From the NCBI GenBank assembly GCA_905221605.1, contig CAJNDS010001968.1, forward strand, positions 281,001 to 345,000: DNA of 64,000 bases, written 5' to 3'. Source of the DNA: Symbiodinium natans (taxonomy: Eukaryota > Sar > Dinophyceae > Suessiales > Symbiodiniaceae). The position numbers were made by a program, and so were the translations under genes. The notes under the pieces were generated by a model. That model saw only the letters and a program-made list of their open reading frames with translations. It did not search any database and was not told the DNA's origin. Shown one piece after another: positions 63,052 to 64,000 of the stretch. Positions within the stretch are counted from its first letter, which is position 1; each line of letters starts with the position of its first letter.

Positions 63052-63212
63052 GATTGAGCTCCATTCTCCCTTCGGGTGTAGGGTTTGGGATTCATGGAAT
63101 ATTTCTTAGGTTTAACCCTAAACCCTAAAGACCTAAATCCTAAACCCTAAACCCTAAACCCTAAACCCTAAACCCTAAACCCTAAACCCTAAACCCGCTT
63201 TTACGCTCCCAG

Positions 63213-63309
63213 ATCTAAAGCGAGTTTGAGGAGCTCATTAGCGGCAGTTAGCTTCATAAACCGAGACACAAAACCAGGGCGAACCCGAGTCTTTCAAGAG
63301 ATTTCTCAG
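63213..63309 (+). CDS. Exon-like island of 32 codons
   Basis: After CGCTCCCAG and before GTTGGG. It reads SKASLRSSLAAVSFINRDTK then PGRTRVFQEISQ. A CCCTAAA block ends 15 bases upstream and TTTAGGG units follow within 10 bases. Confidence 0.45.
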
Positions 63310-63860
63310 GTTGGGGTTTAGGGTTTAGGGTTTAGGGTTTAGGGTGGGTTTAGGGTATAGGGTTTAGGGTTTAGGGTTTAGGGTTTAGGGATAGAAGCTT
63401 AAACTAGAGCGGACAGTAAGCACATGTTATATATGTACATGGCTAAACCCTAAACACTAATTAAGCCCTAAACTCTAAACCCTGAACTCTGAACCCTAAA
63501 CCCCAAACCCTAACCCTGAACCCTAAACCGTAAACCCTGAACCCTAAAACCTAAACCCTAAACCCTAATCCCGTGTCCCTTCTGGGTGCCATTGCCACGC
63601 CCACATCCCTAAGACCCTCCCAGTCTCTAGGCCGAGCATTGCGTGTCCTCACGGCCCAACCCTTACACTTAAATCCCCCGGCAATATGGCAAAAAGAATG
63701 CCGTAGGTTTGGAGGGTTTTGGCTTTGGGGCGGTTTGTAGGTTTTAGGGCTTTTGAGTTTTCGGGTTTAGGGCTGAGGGTGTGTGAGGGAAGATTTTCCG
63801 GTGCTAGCTAGGGTGTTCAGGGCTGCAGCCTATGCCTGTATCTTGACTCTTTTTCCCGAT

Positions 63861-63971
63861 CTACTATTTGCTTAAGAACCCCAAAAGAATAAAACAAATA
63901 ACAATCCCTATATTTCCCTCAAAAAGGAAGAATATTTTAATATTTTTTCGGGGTTCTTAAGCAATTAGTAG
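63861..63971. mobile_element. MITE family B, best copy
   Basis: CTACTATTTGCTTAAGAACC at the left and its near exact complement GGTTCTTAAGCAATTAGTAG at the right, about 111 bp. The stretch 63400-63860 before it holds heptamer units and unique sequence with no convincing frame. Confidence 0.88.
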
Positions 63972-64000
63972 TGATAGCTCAGAGTCTGACCAAAAGCTCT

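Noticed and set aside
1-64000. Chromosome end or telomere
   Set aside because: TTTAGGG and CCCTAAA blocks alternate throughout, are short, and flank coding-like islands. No terminal one-sided array exists.
1-64000. CRISPR array
   Set aside because: Repeats are 7-mers in tandem without spacers, and the DNA is eukaryotic.

Overview
The window looks like nuclear DNA of a eukaryotic microbe, most likely an alga or a relative. The reasons are spliceosomal GT-AG exon/intron structure, the plant/algal-type telomere heptamer TTTAGGG scattered through all 64 kb, and many short inverted-repeat transposons. Dinoflagellate, chromerid and cryptophyte are all possible. No taxon-specific marker such as a clear dinoflagellate spliced leader was found, so the lineage is left open. 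It is not a telomere end: the repeats occur in short blocks on both strands from start to end.

The main observation is how these blocks are arranged. Blocks of CCCTAAA tend to lie just upstream of, and blocks of TTTAGGG just downstream of, GC-rich islands of about 30-150 bp. Each island is usually preceded by AG and followed by GT and reads openly in a protein-like frame. I read the islands as exons, almost all on the + strand. The heptamer blocks are then the ends of introns, often containing the splice site itself (exon|GTTTAGGG at the 5' end, CCCTAAG| or CCCTAG| at the 3' end). Splice phase agrees across several neighbouring islands, giving gene models at 6027-7325, 10767-11272, 12121-24032, 26203-29110, 31714-34478, 34738-35797, 36988-37651, 41381-44656, 54097-54689, 54790-55506, 56479-57561, 58609-59152, 61263-61662 and 62609-63051. 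No product could be recognised for most of them. Most exons lack their own ATG and are shorter than 60 codons, so a start-codon ORF search misses them.

One larger intronless reading frame (14426-16023) sits inside a predicted intron. It is broken by one frameshift and has a weak methyltransferase-like look.

Mobile DNA: a complete small LTR element (26719-27866) with 299-bp LTRs, a 5-bp target duplication, a polypurine tract and a primer site complementary to the anticodon arm of initiator tRNA-Met; a 1.5-kb foldback element (45243-46780) with an 8-bp target duplication; and at least eight families of short inverted-repeat elements, several placed inside coding sequence with splice signals at or in their ends (introner-like). 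There is also a roughly 0.5-kb tandem repeat (8660-10790), AT microsatellites and homopolymer runs.

Unlisted stretches between entries are intron-like or intergenic DNA made of heptamer blocks and low-complexity sequence in which I see nothing else.
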